A model generated the notes under the pieces. That model did not search any database, had not been told where the DNA came from, and saw only the letters and a list, made by a program, of their open reading frames with translations. From JAQBVV01 sp965249205 (lineage in GTDB: Bacteria; Acidobacteriota; Vicinamibacteria; Vicinamibacterales; UBA2999), in contig CBDFLL010000006.1 in the NCBI GenBank assembly GCA_965249205.1, positions 310,001-374,000 on the forward strand: a stretch of 64,000 nucleotides of DNA, given 5' to 3'. The translations under genes were made by a program, and so were the position numbers. Shown here in pieces: positions 57,853-64,000 of this stretch (position 1 is the stretch's first letter; each line of letters opens with the position of its first letter).

Positions 57853-60180
57853 TTACTCGGAGATCGGGACGAGGTAGCCGGGGTACTCGGGCTGCGGCTG
57901 TGTGCCGTTGATGAACGCTTCGGTCTCTCCGGAGTCAAGCGCCACGAACGCAATGTTCCCGGGCGCTTCGAAGACCGGCGGGTTGTCCCGGTCACCATAC
58001 GCGTCGATATAGGCCCGCATGAAGTCGCGCCAGATCGGCAGGGCTGCCGACGCTCCGGTCTCGCCGTTGCTGCTCCCGCCGATCGGTTTCTTTTCGTCGT
58101 AGCCGACCCACACCCCGACCGTGATGTCCGGGTCGAAGCCAATGAACCACGCGTCGGTGTAGTCGTCCACAGTACCTGTCTTGCCAGCGAGCGGCCAGTC
58201 GAGGGCCGCGGCACCAGCGCCTGTCCCGCGCTGGACAACCCCACGCAGCAAGCTGGTCATCACAAAGGCGGTGTCGGCGCGAATGGCCTCTCGCGCCTGG
58301 GGCCGGTGCTGTTCGAGGATGTTGCCCTCACGATCGGCGATGCTGACCACGGAGTAGGGCGTCATGCGCACGCCATGATTCGGAAACACCGAGTAGGCGG
58401 CGGTCGCGTCCACGAGCGTTGTCTCTGCGGCGCCCAGCGCCAGCGACGGGAACGGCTGGAAGTTGCCCCGCATGCCGAACCGAAGGGCATAGTCGACCAC
58501 TTGCTGGGCGCCGATCTCCTGCATGGCCTTGAGCGCGGGAATATTGCGAGATTGCTCCAGCGCGCGCCTGAGCGTAACGGGTCCGACAAACTTGCGGTCA
58601 TAGTTCATCGGTTCGTACAGAGGCTGATCTGGCGCGACCTCTATGGAGACGGCTTCATCAAGAAAGACGGAGGCGGGCGTGAAGCCGCGATCGATGGCGG
58701 TGGTGTAGACGATCGGCTTGAAGATCGAGCCGAGTTGCCGGCGCGCCTGCGTCGCGCGGTTGAACTTGCTGCGTTCGAAGCTGAATCCGCCAACCATCGC
58801 TCGAATCTCGCCGCTGTGGTTGTCGATGGCGACGAGCGCGCCTTCCAGCTGCGGCGTCTGATCGAGCACAATGGTCTCTGGAGCGCCGTCGCGCAACGCA
58901 CCAATAGCGACTTCGATCAGGTCGCCCACCTCAAAGAGATCGGCCGCCGCGGTCTGCCTCGTCCAGGAGAACGCGCTCGCGGGTAGTTCCAGTTCGTGTG
59001 ACCCGATGCGGACCAGCGCCGCACCGGCGCCTCGTGGTGGAACCGCCATGACGACCGCCGGCACCACGTCTCCGAGCTGCATCGGCCGAGCCCAGCGTCG
59101 CGTCACAAAGGTGCTGACGTCAAGCCCCTCTGCGAGCACATTGCGCTCTGGCTTCCGGTACCCGCTCCGACGCTTGTCGATCTGTCGCAAGCCCCGGTCG
59201 AGTGCCTCATTGGCTGCCTCCTGCAGGCCGAAGTCTAGCGTCGTCTGCACCCGGAGCCCCGCCTCGTACAGCGCGTCGGCGCCGTAGTCCCGCTCGAGCA
59301 CCTTACGGATCTCTTCTCCGAAATACGGAGCCATTGAGGGGGTTGCAGCCGGCTGCCCTCGCACCACCAGTGGCCGCGCGGCCGCCTCCTCCGCTTCCTG
59401 GTGCGAGATGAAGCCCTCGGCCGCCATGCGCTGGAGGACGTAGTCGTTGCGTCGGGCGAGCGCCTGATCGGGGTTGACGTACGGACTGAGCCGCGCCGGC
59501 GTCTGGACGATGGCAGCGAGGGTGGCCGCCTCTTCCAGGGTCACGTCTCGGGCGGACTTTGAGAAATACAACTGCGCGCCCGCCTCGACGCCATAGGCAC
59601 CGTGTCCCATCGTGACATGGTTCGCATAGAACGTCAGGATCTCGCGCTTGGTGTAGCGCTTCTCAAGCTGAACGGCGACGATCGCCTCCCTGATCTTTCG
59701 CTCGAACGAGCGCTCGAAGACACCGCCGCGCATGTAGGCGGAGAGAAACAGCATACGCGCCACCTGTTGGGTGATCGTGCTGGCACCCGCCCGCTGCTGG
59801 TAGAGCACGTCCCTCGCGGCGGTGATGACGATGCGCGACGCGCTGAGACCGAAGTGCTGTTCAAAGTCGGCGTCCTCGCTCGCGAGAATCGCCTGGCGCA
59901 GCACGGGGGCGATGTCGTCGTAATCGATCACGACGCGCCTCTCCGTGGCGAATTCGCTGATGACCTCTCCGTCCCGTGCGAACAACCGGGTGATCGTGTT
60001 GGGCTGGTAGCTATCCAGGGCGCTGATTTCCGGCAGGTCGTCCGCGTACGCGAAGAGCACACCGCTCAGCGCGCCGAGGAGTGCGACAACGACAAACATC
60101 GCGACGATGCCCGCCTGCCGGGCGACCCGAACGACGATCCGTCGCCCTTTGGGCGTGCGCTGCGAGTTGGGGGCGTTCAT
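57853..60180 (-). CDS. Class A penicillin-binding protein (PBP1A type)
   Basis: A 775-residue bifunctional peptidoglycan synthase. N-terminal membrane anchor (IVAMFVVVALLGALSGVLF), a glycosyltransferase 51 domain (ILASEDADFEQHFG with catalytic Glu, GASTITQQVARMLF, KIREAIVAVQLEKRYTKREIL), then the transpeptidase domain with SIFK (LGSIFKPIVY), SRN (EQSRNIPAL) and KTG (AGKTGTVDDYTDAWFIG). The full set of motifs is present. It is convergent with prfB and divergent from dnaK. Confidence 0.93.
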   Translation of the reverse strand: MNAPNSQRTPKGRRIVVRVARQAGIVAMFVVVALLGALSGVLFAYADDLPEISALDSYQPNTITRLFARDGEVISEFATERRVVIDYDDIAPVLRQAILASEDADFEQHFGLSASRIVITAARDVLYQQRAGASTITQQVARMLFLSAYMRGGVFERSFERKIREAIVAVQLEKRYTKREILTFYANHVTMGHGAYGVEAGAQLYFSKSARDVTLEEAATLAAIVQTPARLSPYVNPDQALARRNDYVLQRMAAEGFISHQEAEEAAARPLVVRGQPAATPSMAPYFGEEIRKVLERDYGADALYEAGLRVQTTLDFGLQEAANEALDRGLRQIDKRRSGYRKPERNVLAEGLDVSTFVTRRWARPMQLGDVVPAVVMAVPPRGAGAALVRIGSHELELPASAFSWTRQTAAADLFEVGDLIEVAIGALRDGAPETIVLDQTPQLEGALVAIDNHSGEIRAMVGGFSFERSKFNRATQARRQLGSIFKPIVYTTAIDRGFTPASVFLDEAVSIEVAPDQPLYEPMNYDRKFVGPVTLRRALEQSRNIPALKAMQEIGAQQVVDYALRFGMRGNFQPFPSLALGAAETTLVDATAAYSVFPNHGVRMTPYSVVSIADREGNILEQHRPQAREAIRADTAFVMTSLLRGVVQRGTGAGAAALDWPLAGKTGTVDDYTDAWFIGFDPDITVGVWVGYDEKKPIGGSSNGETGASAALPIWRDFMRAYIDAYGDRDNPPVFEAPGNIAFVALDSGETEAFINGTQPQPEYPGYLVPISE

Positions 60181-60311
60181 ACTTCGACGATTCGAAATCG
60201 ACTCATGGCTGACCCGTGGACCCTAAGACCCCGGCCCACCCAGTATAGCAGCCGCAACTCGATGGCTGGCCTGGTCTTACCGTTTAGCGGCACACGCGGT
60301 CTTCGCATTTA

Positions 60312-60340
60312 TTGACTTGATAATACTCATATTTTATACT
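60312..60340 (+). promoter_or_regulatory. Predicted sigma-70-type promoter of the dnaK operon
   Basis: TTGACT at 60312-60317 and TATACT at 60335-60340, separated by 17 nt, within an AT-rich stretch unlike the surrounding DNA. The dnaK ATG is 80 nt further on, leaving a leader that contains a perfect 12-bp palindrome GACCCTAGGGTC (60373-60384). No clear HAIR or CIRCE site was found, although HspR is encoded in the operon. Confidence 0.65.
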
Positions 60341-60419
60341 GTCTTAAACATAAGCATTCGAACGGTGGACTTGACCCTAGGGTCCATTGCGGAAGTCACA
60401 GCCAAAAGGACGCGACGAC

Positions 60420-62315
<1,896 letters not shown>

Positions 62316-62322
62316 GTCGCAT

Positions 62323-63396
62323 ATGGATCTCTACGTTGTTCTCGGCTTGCGGCAGGGGGCGACTGAGTCCGAGATCAAGCGGGCGTACAGACGACTGGCG
62401 CGGCAATGTCATCCAGATATCAATCCAGGAGACCGCGCAGCGGAGCGCCGCTTCAGGCAGATCCTTGACGCCTACGAGACCTTGATCGACCCTGACCGCC
62501 GCTTGCGACACGACTCGGATGCCGGCGCTGCGGAACCGCACGGTCGGCGGAGCGGCTTCGAGGGCTTTGACTTCTCGGCGCGGAGCGAAGACGTCTCCAC
62601 GACTTTCGGTGACCTCTTCGCGGAGGTCCTGACCGACCGAGGGGCGAGGGCTGCTTCTGAACGAGGTGCCGATCTGCATCAGCAGGTGCGCTTGGCGTTC
62701 GAGGAGGCGTTTGCCGGCACCACGCGACCGATCACGGTGACGCGCCATCGCGCTTGCCGCGCCTGTGAGGGTGCCGGCCGCACGCGGATGGCACCTGGCC
62801 CGTGTCCTCTGTGCGATGGGACTGGTACGGTGCGTGCCGTGCGCGGGCACATGGTGTTTTCCCGCGGGTGTAGTGGCTGCGGCGGCTCGGGATATCAACG
62901 GCCTGCGGCCTGTCCCCCGTGCGGCGGTTCGGGACAGGAGACACGCAGCGAGGCCGTGCAGGTCTCCATCCCGGTTGGGATCAGCGACGGCGATCGTATT
63001 CGAATTGAGGGAGCGGGCAACGCCGGCGTTCGTGGCGGCCCCCCCGGCGACCTGTACATCACGGCGCACGTGGCACCGCACCCGCTGTTCCGGCGCGAAG
63101 GCGACGACGTACACATCGCGCTTCCCATGGCGGTCCATGAGGCGGCGCTCGGTGCGCGCATCGACGTGCCGGCGCCAGACGGGACGGCCCGGCTACGGGT
63201 GCCGCCGGGCACGCAATCAGGGCAGCGATTTCGCGTGCGCGAGCGCGGGGCGGCGTCGGTGCGCGACGGACGCCGTGGTGACCTCGTCATTGAAGTGCGG
63301 CTGATGCTACCGAGGCTACTCGACGAGCGCTCGAAAGAGTTGCTTCGGGAGTTCGGTCGGATCAACGGTGAAAACGTACGCGAGCATTTGGAGTAG
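62323..63396 (+). CDS. dnaJ: Co-chaperone DnaJ
   Basis: 357 residues. J domain at 1-65 with HPD in RQCHPDINPGD, a short Gly/Phe region, four CxxCxGxG zinc repeats (CRACEGAG, CPLCDGTG, CSGCGGSG, CPPCGGSG at ~145-205), then the C-terminal client-binding domain (GDLYITAHVAPHPLFRREGDDV). It stimulates DnaK ATPase. ATG 62323 follows dnaK by 7 bp, and hspR follows closely. Confidence 0.95.
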   Translation: MDLYVVLGLRQGATESEIKRAYRRLARQCHPDINPGDRAAERRFRQILDAYETLIDPDRRLRHDSDAGAAEPHGRRSGFEGFDFSARSEDVSTTFGDLFAEVLTDRGARAASERGADLHQQVRLAFEEAFAGTTRPITVTRHRACRACEGAGRTRMAPGPCPLCDGTGTVRAVRGHMVFSRGCSGCGGSGYQRPAACPPCGGSGQETRSEAVQVSIPVGISDGDRIRIEGAGNAGVRGGPPGDLYITAHVAPHPLFRREGDDVHIALPMAVHEAALGARIDVPAPDGTARLRVPPGTQSGQRFRVRERGAASVRDGRRGDLVIEVRLMLPRLLDERSKELLREFGRINGENVREHLE

Positions 63397-63399
63397 TTG

Positions 63400-63846
63400 A
63401 TGGCTAAGCGTGCTGAGCGGGGCAAGGCGTACTACATGATCAGCGCCGTATCGCAAAAGTACAACATCCATCCGCAAACGTTGCGGTTGTACGAGCGAGA
63501 GGGCCTTCTCTCCCCGTCCAGGACCGAGGGTAATACCCGTCTGTACTCGGACGACGACCTTGAACGGCTCGAAACCATTCTCGCCCTTACACGCGACCTG
63601 GGCGTGAATCTGGCCGGTGTTGAGATTATTTTGCACATGCGCCGCAAGATCGAAGGCATGCAGCATGAGGTCAACGAGTTCATGGACTACGTCAAGCGCG
63701 AGTTGGCCCGCGGTCTTGACGACTGGGAGCAACGGCTTGGCACCGCGCTGGTCAAGTCCTCGCCGACTGACCTCGTCAAGCACTCAGTCACCGTCCCGAA
63801 GGTCGAAAGGCCGACGCCGAAAGTCAAGAGTCAGAAACAAAAATAG
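63400..63846 (+). CDS. hspR: HspR-type MerR-family heat-shock regulator
   Basis: 148 residues from ATG 63400. N-terminal MerR winged helix (MISAVSQKYNIHPQTLRLYEREGLLSPSRTEGNTRLYS, in segments), then the dimerisation coiled coil (NLAGVEIILHMRRKIEGMQHEVNEFMDYV) and a Lys-rich tail. HspR usually represses its own dnaK operon with DnaK as co-repressor. Third gene of the operon, as in Actinobacteria and several other lineages. Confidence 0.92.
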   Translation: MAKRAERGKAYYMISAVSQKYNIHPQTLRLYEREGLLSPSRTEGNTRLYSDDDLERLETILALTRDLGVNLAGVEIILHMRRKIEGMQHEVNEFMDYVKRELARGLDDWEQRLGTALVKSSPTDLVKHSVTVPKVERPTPKVKSQKQK

Positions 63847-63897
63847 GCGAGAGGAAACGCGCGGACGCGGACTCGCAAGTACGCTAGGATCGCCGTC

Positions 63898-64000
63898 GTG
63901 GCCTGCGCGATTTGCGATGACACCGGATGGAAAACGATCGAGGTTGATGGTGTCTCGCGAGTCACGCGCTGCGACTGCAGACGCGAGTCCGCGGCGGCAC
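63898..64000 (+). CDS. Start of a probable DnaC/IstB-like ATP-binding protein (cut by window edge)
   Basis: Only ~34 residues are visible from a GTG at 63898: ACAICDDTGWKTIEVDGV then RVTRCDCRRE. The paired cysteines (CxxC ... CDC) resemble the zinc-binding N-terminus of DnaC-like helicase loaders. The P-loop domain would lie beyond the window, so the call is tentative. Confidence 0.5.
   Translation, partial: MACAICDDTGWKTIEVDGVSRVTRCDCRRESAAA

Overview
The window looks like a chromosomal segment of a GC-rich, Gram-negative bacterium, most likely an Acidobacteriota member of the Vicinamibacteria type. Supporting signs are a VWFA-related protein of the kind typical of Acidobacteria (38597-40696), a group of exported PQQ-type beta-propeller proteins around a TonB-dependent receptor, a split methylmalonyl-CoA mutase, and a dnaK-dnaJ-hspR operon. 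No rRNA, tRNA or CRISPR array was seen. The lineage is inferred from gene content only.

Left part (1-26.8 kb): an accessory region. A PadR regulator and a DUF4153 membrane protein (minus strand) lie divergent from a lipoprotein amidase, with a 9-bp dyad between them. Then follows a long, mostly plus-strand series of small single-domain genes: SAM methyltransferases, alpha/beta hydrolases, VOC proteins, GNAT, cupin, SRPBCC, and DUF3237/4019/3052/3303 proteins. Several are broken. Three have in-frame stops where relatives appear to have Trp, one YdhR-like gene is a multi-lesion relic, one dihaem cytochrome c is frameshifted, and others are truncated. Two genes stand out. One is a VOC domain fused to an AAC(3)-I-like acetyltransferase (5331-6263). 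The other is an ArsM-like methyltransferase with UGA at the conserved catalytic Cys position, followed at SECIS-like distance by an 8-bp hairpin (10383-11177), a candidate selenoprotein.

Middle (26.9-42.9 kb): five exported beta-propeller proteins flank a TonB-dependent receptor. Next come three clustered miniature repeats, an acyl-CoA dehydrogenase, the VWFA-related protein and the two subunits of B12-dependent methylmalonyl-CoA mutase. The dehydrogenase and mutase suggest branched-chain acyl-CoA and propionate metabolism.

Right part (43-64 kb): mostly housekeeping genes. These are valS-nadC, an IS5-type insertion, birA, a conserved hypothetical, a TrmA/RumA-type RNA methyltransferase, argS, mobA, a SPOR protein, lnt, prfB (with its programmed +1 frameshift), a class A PBP, dnaK-dnaJ-hspR, and the start of a probable DnaC-like gene.

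Mobile DNA: two apparently identical 1295-bp IS5-family elements with CTAG target duplications (19585-20879 and 46583-47877), and two families of TA-flanked miniature inverted-repeat elements. Family A has ends like GCGCGGATTTCA (five copies, one degenerate). Family B has ends like GAGCGCTTTTCA (three copies). IS copy 1 sits inside a family B element, and removing it with one CTAG restores an uninterrupted element.
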